A stretch of 64,000 bases of DNA, taken from contig JAFQCK010000068.1 in the NCBI GenBank assembly GCA_017416465.1, positions 1 through 64,000 on the forward strand, given 5' to 3'. Source of the stretch: Lachnospiraceae bacterium (lineage in GTDB: Bacteria > Bacillota > Clostridia > Lachnospirales > Lachnospiraceae). The position numbers and the translations under genes are program-made. A model generated the notes under the pieces. The model searched no databases. It saw only the letters and a program-made list of their open reading frames with translations, and was not told the origin of the DNA. Positions 53,162-62,980 of this stretch are shown here, one piece after another (the first letter of the stretch is position 1; each line of letters starts with the position of its first letter).

Positions 53162-53809
53162 GTGAGTAATTTTCAAGATGAAGATATTGAGATTATATAC
53201 TGGGGTGAAGAAGAAGATAATAGTACGGTGGATGCAGAGAAGCATACTAAGTATAAAAAGAAAAAGAGAGAAGAAATTGATTGGAAGGAAGAAATTGTCA
53301 GTTGGATAAGATTGGTTATCTTAGCTGTAATTATTGCAATTGTAATTAATAATTTTATTATTATAAATGCAGAGGTTCCATCAGGTTCTATGTACCCTAC
53401 GATTAAAGAACATAGCAGAATGATTGGTTTTCGACTTGCGTATGTTTTTGATGAGCCTAAGATAGGTGATATAGTTATTTTTAAATTTCCGGATAATGAG
53501 GAGGAGAATTTTGTAAAAAGAGTTATAGCTAAGGAAGGCGATTATATAGAGATTAAGGCCGGAATAACATATGTTAATGATGAGAGAATTGATGAATCAG
53601 CATATATATATTATTTAAGTGGATTTCCGGATAGGAATGATAATTTCCCTAAGACACAGGTTCCTGAGGGATGTTATTTTGTTATGGGAGATAACAGAAA
53701 TAACTCAAACGATTCAAGAACCTGGAAGACAACTCATTTCGTTTCAAGAGATGAGATATTAGGAGAAGCTGTATTTAGTTATTATCCGGATTTAAAAGTT
53801 TTAAAATAG
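53162..53809 (+). CDS. lepB: Signal peptidase I
   Basis: 215 residues from GTG 53162. A charged N-terminus, one helix (about 47-65), nucleophile Ser in PSGSMYPTI, general-base Lys in FVKRVIAKEGD, and GDNRNNSNDSR. A type I signal peptidase cleaving Sec signal peptides at the outer membrane face. Confidence 0.93.
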   Translation: MSNFQDEDIEIIYWGEEEDNSTVDAEKHTKYKKKKREEIDWKEEIVSWIRLVILAVIIAIVINNFIIINAEVPSGSMYPTIKEHSRMIGFRLAYVFDEPKIGDIVIFKFPDNEEENFVKRVIAKEGDYIEIKAGITYVNDERIDESAYIYYLSGFPDRNDNFPKTQVPEGCYFVMGDNRNNSNDSRTWKTTHFVSRDEILGEAVFSYYPDLKVLK

Positions 53810-53819
53810 TAATAAATGT

Positions 53820-54605
53820 TTATATTTTTTTGATATATACACTTATTAGAGAAGAAATATTAAACCCGCAACTTATGTATAGGTTGTGGGCTTTTTTGTT
53901 TAATCCGCTAACGTGTAAGATTACATTTTTATAATTCATATATTTTAATTCTTTTAATATTAGAAAAAGTCCCAATTTTCCATATCCTTTACCCTGATAT
54001 TTTGATACTATTTCATAATCATAAATAGTTGCAAAGGAATTATCCTCTTCTGAAGAATAAATCATACATCCACCTATACAATTATCATTAATCCATAGCG
54101 TAAATTCTTGTATGGAATCATCATATATTACTTCTATTTCGTTTGATTTATTTTTTAAATGCGAATCTTCATATAAAGAATATGAAAGAAGATATTCTTT
54201 ATGTGAAAATTTAAAATTATAGTTATTAAGAAGAAATATTGCCGGGTTAAAAAAATTATTGTCTGTGCAAGGTAAATGGAATTCTAAATATTTATATGGA
54301 GAATCTGACGTTTTTAGATTCTTTTGGAGTATATCAAATAAATTAGAAAAAATATGATTATTTCTAAATTCAGGAGAAATCAAAGAGTAAATACATAGAG
54401 TGTCAATTGAGTATTCGCATATGCTTAGTACACCTAATATTTTGTTATTACCATAGCAAAAATATATTGAAGGTATTGTCAAAGGTTCAGATTCGTACTG
54501 AAAGTCATATGTGTAATTATCTATATTTGTGCAATAGTCTATAAAATTATTGATTTCTGATAGCTCATTATCAGAGATTATATCTTTGCAAATATATTTT
54601 AGCAT
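53820..54605 (-). CDS. GNAT-family acetyltransferase
   Basis: 261 residues from ATG 54605 (AAAGGA upstream); a 14-residue longer reading is less likely. The GNAT fold is at the C-terminus: VSKYQGKGYGKLGLFLILKEL is the acetyl-CoA-binding motif A, and LNKKAHNLYISCGF motif B. The N-terminal half may be a second, degenerate GNAT-like domain. Substrate unknown. Convergent with lepB. Confidence 0.75.
   Translation of the reverse strand: MLKYICKDIISDNELSEINNFIDYCTNIDNYTYDFQYESEPLTIPSIYFCYGNNKILGVLSICEYSIDTLCIYSLISPEFRNNHIFSNLFDILQKNLKTSDSPYKYLEFHLPCTDNNFFNPAIFLLNNYNFKFSHKEYLLSYSLYEDSHLKNKSNEIEVIYDDSIQEFTLWINDNCIGGCMIYSSEEDNSFATIYDYEIVSKYQGKGYGKLGLFLILKELKYMNYKNVILHVSGLNKKAHNLYISCGFNISSLISVYIKKI
53865..53897 (+). 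terminator. lepB terminator inside the convergent acetyltransferase gene
   Basis: CCCGCAAC and GTTGTGGG with CTTTTTT, on the plus strand. It overlaps codons for the KKAHNLYISCG motif on the minus strand. Confidence 0.7.
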
Positions 54606-54848
54606 AGAAATTTTAATCCTTTCGTTTATTTTGAATATTAGGAACAATATTTAAAATATTTATAAACCTAACCTAAATAAGTATAATATTATCGAGAGTA
54701 TTGTACAATATTATAATTGAATTATTGTTTTATAAAGTTTGTTTTAGGATATAAGTATTTGCAAATTTTGTTTAATAAAGATATAATTTCAATAGTTAGA
54801 TTTCTAATATAAATATATTAATGTGATTCAAAAAAGGAGTTTTTTGTG

Positions 54849-56651
54849 ATGGAAGTAAATATAAAAAATAGAAATGATATAAAAGATGAGTTTAAATGGA
54901 ATATGCAGGATGTATATTCTGATGAGAGTTTATGGGAAGAGGATTATAAAAAAGCAGAAGAGTTAATTGAAAAACTTCCTGCTTACAAAGGGAAAATATG
55001 TGAAGATGTGGATGTGTTTGAGGAAATTCTTACACTTATGACTAATATTGAGATGTTAGTTGAAAAATTATATTTTTATGCTAATCAGAAATATTATGAA
55101 AATTTAGGTGAAGGAAAATATCAGCTATTATCTGATAAAAGTGAAAAAATATTAACAGGTTTTTATACAGCTTCATCATTTGTTGAACCGGAGTTATTAG
55201 AGGAAACTGAAGAAAAAATATTTGAGTATTTAGAAACAAAAGATTCGCTAGGTGATTATAAACAATATTTTAATGATTTATTCAGACAGAAAAAGCATAT
55301 TTTGGATTCAGAAACGGAAGAACTTATTTCTAAGGTTAAAAAATTCTCAAGTGGAGCAAGCGAGATTTTTTCTGTGTTCAATAATGTTGATTTAAAGTTT
55401 CCAACTATTAAAGATGAAAAAGGAAATGAGGTTAAGCTTACACATAGTAAGTTTAGTTTATTTTTAGAAAGTAAGGATAGAAAAGTTCGAGAAAATGCAT
55501 TTAAGGCTTTATATAGCTCGTATTCTGAATTTAAGAATACTTTGGCGGCGGTTTATATAAATAACTTAAAAAAAGATAATTTTTATGCAGATGTAAGAAA
55601 ATTTAATTCTACGAGAGAGATGTTCTTAGAGGATTCGAATATACCAGGCGAGGTATATGATAACCTTATCAGTACAGTAAATGATAATTTGCATTTGCTT
55701 CACAGATATATGAAGATTAAAATGAAAATGCTCAAAGTATCGGAACTTCATTTGTATGATGTATATGTTCCGATGGTAGAGAGTGTTAAAAAGAGTATAT
55801 CTTATGAAATGGCAAAAATTATGGTACATGATGGACTTAAGCCAATGGGTGAAGAGTATCTTGATATTTTAAAAGAAGGATTTGAAAATGGTTGGATAGA
55901 TGTTTATGAGAATCAAGGAAAGAGAAGTGGAGCATATTCATGGACTACATATGGAGTGCATCCGTATGTACTGCTTAATTTTCAACCAAATTTAAATAAT
56001 GTATTTACGATTGCTCATGAAATGGGTCACGCGATTCATTCGTATTATTCAAATAAGTGCCAAAGTTATACGAATGCCGGATATAAGATTTTTGTTGCAG
56101 AGGTTGCATCTACATGTAATGAGTCTTTGCTTATTAATCATTTAATAAATAATAGTGATGATAAGTTGGAAAAAGCATATCTCATTAACCATTTCTTAGA
56201 ACAGTTTAGAACAACTTTATTTAGACAGACAATGTTTGCGGAGTTTGAAGATATTGTTCATAAGATGACAAATAATAATGAGTCATTAAATGCTGATAAA
56301 TTGTGTGAGATATATTATGATTTAAATAAAAAGTATTTTGGAAATGAAGTTGTAATTGATAAAGAGATTGAAATGGAGTGGGCAAGAATACCACATTTTT
56401 ATAATTCTTTTTATGTGTATCAGTATGCGACAGGATTTTCGGCAGCAGTTGCATTATCTAAAAAGATAATGGAAGAGGGAGAAAGTGCAGTAGAGGATTA
56501 TAAGAAGTTTTTGAAAGCCGGATGTAGTGATTATCCTATTGAGATATTAAAACTTGCGGGTGTTGATATGGCAAAAAAAGAACCAATAGAATTGGCTATG
56601 AAAATGTTTGAAAAATTATTAGATGAATTTGAAGAATTAATGGAGGGTTAG
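54849..56651 (+). CDS. pepF: Oligoendopeptidase F (M3 family)
   Basis: 600 residues from ATG 54849 (AGGAG upstream). Zinc site HEMGH in IAHEMGHAIHSYYS (about 397) with the third ligand in FVAEVASTCNE. Helical N-terminal domain and full family length. A cytoplasmic peptidase that degrades oligopeptides. Confidence 0.93.
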   Translation: MEVNIKNRNDIKDEFKWNMQDVYSDESLWEEDYKKAEELIEKLPAYKGKICEDVDVFEEILTLMTNIEMLVEKLYFYANQKYYENLGEGKYQLLSDKSEKILTGFYTASSFVEPELLEETEEKIFEYLETKDSLGDYKQYFNDLFRQKKHILDSETEELISKVKKFSSGASEIFSVFNNVDLKFPTIKDEKGNEVKLTHSKFSLFLESKDRKVRENAFKALYSSYSEFKNTLAAVYINNLKKDNFYADVRKFNSTREMFLEDSNIPGEVYDNLISTVNDNLHLLHRYMKIKMKMLKVSELHLYDVYVPMVESVKKSISYEMAKIMVHDGLKPMGEEYLDILKEGFENGWIDVYENQGKRSGAYSWTTYGVHPYVLLNFQPNLNNVFTIAHEMGHAIHSYYSNKCQSYTNAGYKIFVAEVASTCNESLLINHLINNSDDKLEKAYLINHFLEQFRTTLFRQTMFAEFEDIVHKMTNNNESLNADKLCEIYYDLNKKYFGNEVVIDKEIEMEWARIPHFYNSFYVYQYATGFSAAVALSKKIMEEGESAVEDYKKFLKAGCSDYPIEILKLAGVDMAKKEPIELAMKMFEKLLDEFEELMEG

Positions 56652-56655
56652 AAGT

Positions 56656-57414
56656 TTGAAGATAATAGATGCACTTTATAAAAGAAAGTCAACAAGACAA
56701 TTCTCGAAAATTGAGATAGAATCGGATGTTATTGAACGAATTAAAAAACGTCTTTCGGGAATAGAACCATTTTATAAAAAAGGAAGATATGAGGTGGTTG
56801 TTTCTGAATATCGCCAAAATTTAGATGTAGCACCTTATTCAGTTGGTATATATACTGATGGTTTAAAAGAATCTGAAATAAATGCAGGTTATATTCTTCA
56901 ACAGATTGCTATTTATTTATCCGCAATAGGTGTTGCAAGTTGTTTTAGGGCTAAAACGTTGATGTTGAATCAGTTTAACGACAAAGGATTGAAGCTTTCT
57001 GTTTCATTAGTTTTTGGCTATCCTAAGGAAGGAATGTACAGAGATGAAAATGATATAAAAAGACTTCCAATGAAAAAAATATGTGTAATAAAGGAAGAAA
57101 TGAATAAAAGAATAGAGAGTGTTATTGAAAGTGCCAGAATTGCACCGTCTTCATATAATGTTCAGCCATGGAGATTTGTTGTATATAATAATAGGATTCA
57201 TGTATTTTTAAAAAGGAAGCAAATAAAAAATATAGAAAAATATTCATACATCAATATAGGAACAATGCTTGGAAATATTGCAGTAGTTACTGATGAGATG
57301 TGGATTGATTTGAGATATAAAGTAATTCAGGGGATTAAAGAAAAGGATTATGGAGATAATGAATACATTGTGAGTATATATGATAGAAGTAGTGATGAAA
57401 ATATTTGGGTGTAA
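56656..57414 (+). CDS. Nitroreductase-family protein
   Basis: 252 residues from TTG 56656 with GGAGG upstream. N-terminal YKRKSTRQFSK is the FMN-binding start of the fold; IESARIAPSSYNVQPWRFVVY lies at about 155-175 rather than near the N-terminus, the rearranged order of TM1586-like members. Probably an FMN-dependent oxidoreductase; substrate unknown. Four bases after pepF, so likely co-transcribed. Confidence 0.75.
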   Translation: MKIIDALYKRKSTRQFSKIEIESDVIERIKKRLSGIEPFYKKGRYEVVVSEYRQNLDVAPYSVGIYTDGLKESEINAGYILQQIAIYLSAIGVASCFRAKTLMLNQFNDKGLKLSVSLVFGYPKEGMYRDENDIKRLPMKKICVIKEEMNKRIESVIESARIAPSSYNVQPWRFVVYNNRIHVFLKRKQIKNIEKYSYINIGTMLGNIAVVTDEMWIDLRYKVIQGIKEKDYGDNEYIVSIYDRSSDENIWV

Positions 57415-57460
57415 AAAAGAGATATGAAAGAATCCTCTTTATTCTTTCATATCTCTTTTT
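57413..57460 (+). terminator. Terminator of the pepF-nitroreductase unit
   Basis: A perfect stem of about 20 bp: AAAAAGAGATATGAAAGAAT against ATTCTTTCATATCTCTTTTT. Confidence 0.9.
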
Positions 57461-57474
57461 GGTTTGAGAGTAAC

Positions 57475-57502
57475 AAAAAATCCTAATCAAACGATTAGGA
57501 TT
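57475..57502 (-). terminator. Terminator of tRNA-Gly
   Basis: AATCCTAATC pairs with GATTAGGATT; on the minus strand six T follow. Confidence 0.8.
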
Positions 57503-57512
57503 AAATAAGAAG

Positions 57513-57584
57513 AGCGCGAGACGGGACTCGAACCCGCGACCCTCTCCTTGGCAAGGAGATGCTCCACCACTGAGCCACTCGCGC
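57513..57584 (-). tRNA. tRNA-Gly(GCC)
   Basis: On the minus strand the acceptor GCGCGAG pairs with CTCGCGC, the discriminator is T, the anticodon stem-loop is CTCCT-TGCCA-AGGAG with GCC, and GGTTCGAGTCC is the T arm. CCA is not encoded. 72 bases. Confidence 0.95.
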
Positions 57585-57789
57585 TTAAGTTATTGTTTTG
57601 TGCTCTCGTTGAGTACTTAGATAGTATACTAGGAGAATGGCATTTTGTCAACAAGAAAATATGCACAAAAATGTGACCAATATTTTATTATATTTGTGGA
57701 AAATGTCATATATTTTAAAGACTAAAAATGGTATAATCAAATGGATTGTAAATAACAAATGAAGAAATGCTTTGGAATGGAGAAAAAGG

Positions 57790-58686
57790 ATGGGTTTTAA
57801 GGTTAATCCAAATATTAAGGTTGTAACAAGAAATGATTTGTGCTTTTGTGGGAGTGGAAAGATTTATAATGAATGTCATAAGCATATTGATAAAAGATTG
57901 CTTGAATATAGGAGAAGAGGATATTTAGTTCCGGGGAGAAAGATTTTAAAATCTAAGACTGATATTGAAGGCATTAAAGAGAGTGCAAAGATTAATATAT
58001 CTGTGCTTGATTATGTGGCTGATAATATTAGAGAAGGAATGAGTACAGAAGATATTAACAGACTTGTTCATGAAAAAACATTGGAGATGGGTGGGATTCC
58101 TGCTCCTCTTAACTATGAGGGATTTCCCAAAAGTGTATGTACATCAGTTAATGCTCAGGTTTGTCATGGTATTCCGTCGAAGACTTGCATATTGAAGGAG
58201 GGCGATATAATTAATGTGGATTGCTCAACAATATATAACGGATATTTTTCGGACTCATCAAGAATGTTTTGTATTGGAAATGTAAGTGATGAGAATAGAA
58301 GATTAGTGGAAGTTGCAAAAAAAGCAGTTTATGTAGGGCTTGAACAGGTTAAACCGTGGAATTTTCTTGGTGATATGGGACAGGCTATAAACGATTTTGT
58401 AAAATCTAACGGATATTCTGTAGTTGAGGAAATTGGTGGTCATGGTATTGGACTTGCATTCCACGAAGAACCATTTGTGAGTTATGTAACTAAAAAGGGT
58501 ACTGATATGTTAATGGTTCCGGGAATGATATTTACTATTGAACCAATGGTCAATATGGGAAGAGCCAACGTATTTATGGATGATAATAATGGTTGGACAG
58601 TGTACACAGAAGATAAATTACCGTCAGCACAGTGGGAACTTCAGGTATTGGTTACAGAAGATGGACATGAGATAATTTCGTATTAA
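57790..58686 (+). CDS. map: Methionine aminopeptidase with SEC-C motif
   Basis: 298 residues from ATG 57790 (GGAG upstream; a TTG six codons earlier is less likely). The N-terminal SEC-C zinc motif CFCGSGKIYNECH precedes a type I catalytic domain: His in VCHGIP, Asp in NVDCSTIYNGYFSDSS, His in GHGIGLAFHEEP, Glu in TIEPMVNMG and WELQVLV. It removes N-terminal Met from new proteins; SEC-C may dock to the ribosome. Confidence 0.93.
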   Translation: MGFKVNPNIKVVTRNDLCFCGSGKIYNECHKHIDKRLLEYRRRGYLVPGRKILKSKTDIEGIKESAKINISVLDYVADNIREGMSTEDINRLVHEKTLEMGGIPAPLNYEGFPKSVCTSVNAQVCHGIPSKTCILKEGDIINVDCSTIYNGYFSDSSRMFCIGNVSDENRRLVEVAKKAVYVGLEQVKPWNFLGDMGQAINDFVKSNGYSVVEEIGGHGIGLAFHEEPFVSYVTKKGTDMLMVPGMIFTIEPMVNMGRANVFMDDNNGWTVYTEDKLPSAQWELQVLVTEDGHEIISY

Positions 58687-58834
58687 AACTTGCTATGATG
58701 AAATTTTATTATTAAATTGAAATGATTTATAAAACTAAATTTATAAAAAATTTATTAGTATTTTGGAAATTATTGTATTAAACTAGTAACGCACTATATA
58801 TGTGTTATGAATAAATTTGAAAGGAAATAATAAT

Positions 58835-61369
58835 ATGCTTGAGTTAAGTAATATTACAAAAGATTACGTAGCTGGCGATACAACCGTAAAAGCTTTAAAG
58901 GGTGTATCCATAAAGTTTAGAAAGAATGAATTTGTTTCTATTTTAGGTCAGTCGGGCTGCGGTAAGACAACACTGCTTAATATTATTGGTGGTCTTGATA
59001 GATATACTGATGGTGATTTGACTATTGATGATATTTCTACAAAACAATATAAGGACAAAGATTGGGATACATATAGAAATAATCGAATTGGTTTCGTATT
59101 TCAAAGTTATAACCTTATTCCACATCAAACTGTTTTATCTAACGTAGAGCTTGCACTTACTCTTTCTGGTGTGTCTAAGTCTGAGAGAAGGGAAAGAGCA
59201 ACTAAGGTGTTAGAGCAGGTTGGTCTTGGAGACCAGCTTCATAAGAAGCCTAATCAGATGTCTGGTGGTCAGATGCAAAGAGTAGCTATTGCAAGAGCAT
59301 TAGTTAATGATCCGGATATACTTTTAGCAGATGAGCCTACTGGCGCGCTTGATTCGGAAACAAGTATTCAGATTATGAATATTCTTAAAGATATTTCAAA
59401 TGATAAGTTAATCATTATGGTTACACATAATCCGGAGTTAGCAAAGGAATATTCTTCAAGAATTATTAAACTTTTAGATGGTAATGTTGTAGATGATTCA
59501 ATGCCTTATGATGGAGAGGAAGATAAGAAAACTGAATCTAAAACAAATGCTAAGAAGGAAAACGATAAATTAGACAAGAAAGCAGAGAAAAAAGCTAAAA
59601 AAGAAGAAAATAAAGCTAAGAAAAATATTAGAAAGAAGACTAGTATGTCATTCTTTACAGCTTTATCTCTTAGTTTAAATAACCTTATGACTAAGAAGAC
59701 AAGAACACTTCTTACTTCATTTGCAGGAAGTATTGGTATTATTGGTATTGCCCTTATCCTCTCATTGTCAAGTGGTATGCAGAATTATATTAACAGAGTT
59801 GAGCAGGATACATTATCAAGTTATCCTATTACAATAGAAAAAGCTACTGTTGATTACAGTATCTTTTTAACAGGTGGAGAAAAGAAAGAGATAGAGAATA
59901 AAGAGGATGGTTATATTTATTCTAATAATATTATGACAGATATGATTAATAGTATGATGACATCTATTTCTGTTAATAATCTTAAGGATTTTAAAGCGTT
60001 CCTTGATGATGACAAGAACAATCTTGATAAATATGTTAATGATATTCAATATTCGTATGCGTTGGATATATTGATATATAATGGAAATACTGAAGAAAAT
60101 ATTATTAAAACTAATCCAAGTACTGTTTTTGAAAGTATGGGAATGGCATCGACAGAAGGTAATAGTATGATGACTATGCAGGTTAATGTGTGGTCAGAGA
60201 TGATTGATAACGAAGAACTTATCAAATCACAGTATGATGTTATAGAAGGAAGAATGCCGGAAGCGTTTAATGAAGTGGTGATGGTTGTTGATGAAGATGA
60301 TATGATTGATGACTATACATTATATTCGCTTGGTTTACTTGATATTTCAGAAGTGCAGGAGATGTTTGCTAACATTGCAATGGGAACAATGCCGGAGGAT
60401 TCATTAACATCTGAGATGAAAAAGTTTAGTTTTGAAGAGATTATGAATCAGCCATACAAACTTGTTCTTAATACAGACCTTTATGAGAAAAACGGAAATG
60501 GATATGTTAACAAGAGTACAGACTATGATTATATGAAAAATGTTGTAGCGAATTCTGTAGATATTAAGATTGTTGGTATATTAAAACCTAATGAAGATGC
60601 TTCGAATTCGTCAATTTCAACATCACTTGCATATACACATGATTTGACAGAATATGTTGTTGAAAAGATTAATGAAACAGAGATTGCTAAAGCGCAGCTT
60701 GCTAATCCTACAATTGATGTATTAACAGGAAGTGAATTTTCTAATAATACATATGAGAATAATATTACTAATCTTGGCATTGTTGAAATCGATAATCCTA
60801 TGATGATAAATATTTATCCTAAAGATTTTGAATCTAAGGAAAAAATATGTGATATGATTGATGACTATAATAAAGATAAAGAAGATGCAGGAAAAGATGA
60901 AGATGTAATTCAGTATACTGATTATATTGGACTTATGATGTCATCTGTAAGTTCAATTATTGATGCAATTAGTTATATACTTATTGCTTTCGTAGCTATT
61001 TCACTTGTTGTTTCATCTATTATGATTGGTATTATTACATACATTTCAGTTCTTGAAAGAACAAAGGAAATTGGTATTTTAAGAAGTATTGGTGCTTCTA
61101 AGAGAGATATCTCAAGAGTATTTAATGCAGAGACGATTATTGTTGGTTTTACAGCAGGATTAATTGGTATACTTGTTACAATTTTACTTAATATTCCAAT
61201 TAATATGATTATTAAGAATATTACAGATATAGCAAATCTTTCAAAGCTACCAATGGGTGGAGGAGTAATACTTGTATTTATAAGTATGTTCCTTACATTT
61301 ATTGCGGGACTTATTCCTTCAAAAGTTGCTTCAAAGAAAGATCCTGTTGTGGCACTTCGTACAGATTAG
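58835..61369 (+). CDS. MacB/FtsX-type ABC transporter, ATPase-permease fusion
   Basis: 844 residues from ATG 58835 (AAAGGA upstream). ATPase at 1-220: GQSGCGKTTLLNIIGG, SGGQMQRVAIARAL, LLADEPTGALDSE. A Lys/Glu coiled linker (about 230-270), one helix (about 292-315), a large outer domain, then three C-terminal helices with the FtsX signature LERTKEIGILRSIGASKRDI. ATPase and permease are normally separate in LolCDE-like systems. MacB-type pumps work by mechanotransmission; the substrate is unknown. Confidence 0.88.
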   Translation: MLELSNITKDYVAGDTTVKALKGVSIKFRKNEFVSILGQSGCGKTTLLNIIGGLDRYTDGDLTIDDISTKQYKDKDWDTYRNNRIGFVFQSYNLIPHQTVLSNVELALTLSGVSKSERRERATKVLEQVGLGDQLHKKPNQMSGGQMQRVAIARALVNDPDILLADEPTGALDSETSIQIMNILKDISNDKLIIMVTHNPELAKEYSSRIIKLLDGNVVDDSMPYDGEEDKKTESKTNAKKENDKLDKKAEKKAKKEENKAKKNIRKKTSMSFFTALSLSLNNLMTKKTRTLLTSFAGSIGIIGIALILSLSSGMQNYINRVEQDTLSSYPITIEKATVDYSIFLTGGEKKEIENKEDGYIYSNNIMTDMINSMMTSISVNNLKDFKAFLDDDKNNLDKYVNDIQYSYALDILIYNGNTEENIIKTNPSTVFESMGMASTEGNSMMTMQVNVWSEMIDNEELIKSQYDVIEGRMPEAFNEVVMVVDEDDMIDDYTLYSLGLLDISEVQEMFANIAMGTMPEDSLTSEMKKFSFEEIMNQPYKLVLNTDLYEKNGNGYVNKSTDYDYMKNVVANSVDIKIVGILKPNEDASNSSISTSLAYTHDLTEYVVEKINETEIAKAQLANPTIDVLTGSEFSNNTYENNITNLGIVEIDNPMMINIYPKDFESKEKICDMIDDYNKDKEDAGKDEDVIQYTDYIGLMMSSVSSIIDAISYILIAFVAISLVVSSIMIGIITYISVLERTKEIGILRSIGASKRDISRVFNAETIIVGFTAGLIGILVTILLNIPINMIIKNITDIANLSKLPMGGGVILVFISMFLTFIAGLIPSKVASKKDPVVALRTD

Positions 61370-61427
61370 AATTAAAGTTAAGTTTGCGTCAGTCGCAAAA
61401 TAGCATTAAATAAAAAATAAAAGTGGT

Positions 61428-61455
61428 TTTATATTTCTAAAAATTATGATATACT
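61428..61455 (+). promoter_or_regulatory. Candidate promoter of the glyA leader
   Basis: TTTATA, 16-bp spacer, TATACT, about 250 bases before glyA. Confidence 0.4.
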
Positions 61456-61456
61456 A

Positions 61457-61502
61457 GGCACAAATGTGAAAAAATATTTCATATTTGTGCCTTTATATTT
61501 TT
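61457..61502 (+). terminator. Hairpin with T-rich tail in the glyA leader
   Basis: GGCACAAAT (61457-61465) pairs with ATTTGTGCC (61483-61491), with inner TGAAA/TTTCA, followed by TTTATATTTTT. It may be an attenuator or the end of an upstream transcript. Confidence 0.5.
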
Positions 61503-61534
61503 GGAATTAAATTTGACACAATATGAAAAATAAT

Positions 61535-61678
61535 GTAACTGTTCAGAGTCAAGCGAGAAAACACTACGCGTTTCCTCGCTGTGGCGTATCCGCCAAATAA
61601 ATTTTAATTAAAAAGTATTTATGAATGCAAGCATTCAACATACTTTTTATCAAAATCTGCTTGGCTCTGAACGGTTAC
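61535..61678 (+). repeat. Branched structured repeat, copy 2, upstream of glyA
   Basis: GTAACTGTTCAGAGTCAAGC (61535-61554) pairs with the arm at 61659-61678 over 20 positions; the two non-Watson-Crick positions are T opposite G, hence G-U in RNA. Inside are three hairpins: around 61555-61577, 61582-61595 (TGGCG/CGCCA) and 61610-61648 (apex AATGC-AA-GCATT). It ends 25 bases before the glyA start. Related to the element at 50637-50791 in the opposite direction. Confidence 0.65.
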
Positions 61679-61703
61679 AAATAATATACTATGGAGGTTT
61701 AAT

Positions 61704-62948
61704 ATGTTTTCATTTGATGATGTGAAATTATTTGATTCAGAAGTTGCAGTAGCAATGGAACAGGAGCTTGAGAGACAGAGAACTCATATTGAGCTTATTG
61801 CTTCAGAAAATTTAGTAAGTAAGGCTGTTATGGCAGCTATGGGAAGTCACCTTACTAATAAATATGCAGAAGGATATCCTGGAAAGAGATACTATGGTGG
61901 ATGTGAGTACGTTGATGTAGTTGAAACTCTTGCTATTGAAAGAGCTAAGAAATTATTTGGATGTGATTATGCTAATGTTCAGCCACATTCAGGTGCACAG
62001 GCTAATCTTGCAGCATTCTTTGCTATGGTTGAACCGGGTGATACAGTAATGGGTATGAATCTTGCTCATGGAGGACATCTTACACATGGAAGTCCTGTTA
62101 ATATTTCTGGTAAATATTTTAACATCGTTCCTTATGGAATTAATGACGATGGATTTATAGATTATGATGAAGTTAAGAAGATTGCATTAGAATGTAAACC
62201 AAAGCTTATTGTTTGTGGTGCAAGTGCATATCCAAGAGAAATTGACTTTAGTAAATTTAGAGAAATTGCAGATGCTTGTGGAGCTTACCTTATGGTTGAT
62301 ATGGCTCATATTGCAGGCCTTGTTGCAGCAGGATTACATATGAATCCGCTTCCTTATGCAGATGTTGTTACAACAACAACTCACAAGACACTTAGAGGAC
62401 CAAGAGGTGGTATGATTCTTTGTAATGAAGAAAGTGCTAAGAAGTTTAACTTTAATAAGGCTGTATTCCCAGGTATTCAGGGTGGACCTTTAATGCACGT
62501 TATTGCAGCAAAGGCAGTATGTTTCAAAGAAGCATTAGATGACAGCTTTAAGACATATATGAAGGGGGTTAAGGATAACGCTCAAGCATTGGCTAAAGGT
62601 CTTACAGACAGAGGATTTGACCTTATTTCAAATGGTACAGATAATCACCTTATGCTTGTTGACTTAAGAAGTAAGAATGTAACAGGTAAAGAGTGTGAAA
62701 AATTATTAGATGCTGCATACATTACATGTAATAAGAACACTATTCCAAATGACCCACAGTCACCATTTGTTACAAGTGGTATCAGACTTGGTACACCTGC
62801 TGTAACATCAAGAGGAATGGTTGTTGAAGATATGGATGTTATTGCTGAAGCTATTTCATTATTAGTTAATGATTGTGAAGCAAACAAAGATAAGGCTATG
62901 GCTTTAGTTAAGACATTAACAGACAAGTACCCATTATATGAGGACTAG
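61704..62948 (+). CDS. glyA: Serine hydroxymethyltransferase
   Basis: 414 residues, ATG with GGAGG upstream. PLP Lys in [40 protein letters not shown] and [14 protein letters not shown] are conserved. It interconverts serine and glycine with tetrahydrofolate, the main source of one-carbon units. Full family length. Confidence 0.97.
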   Translation: MFSFDDVKLFDSEVAVAMEQELERQRTHIELIASENLVSKAVMAAMGSHLTNKYAEGYPGKRYYGGCEYVDVVETLAIERAKKLFGCDYANVQPHSGAQANLAAFFAMVEPGDTVMGMNLAHGGHLTHGSPVNISGKYFNIVPYGINDDGFIDYDEVKKIALECKPKLIVCGASAYPREIDFSKFREIADACGAYLMVDMAHIAGLVAAGLHMNPLPYADVVTTTTHKTLRGPRGGMILCNEESAKKFNFNKAVFPGIQGGPLMHVIAAKAVCFKEALDDSFKTYMKGVKDNAQALAKGLTDRGFDLISNGTDNHLMLVDLRSKNVTGKECEKLLDAAYITCNKNTIPNDPQSPFVTSGIRLGTPAVTSRGMVVEDMDVIAEAISLLVNDCEANKDKAMALVKTLTDKYPLYED

Positions 62949-62980
62949 TTGAAAATTACTCAGAAATGAGGGTTGATTAA

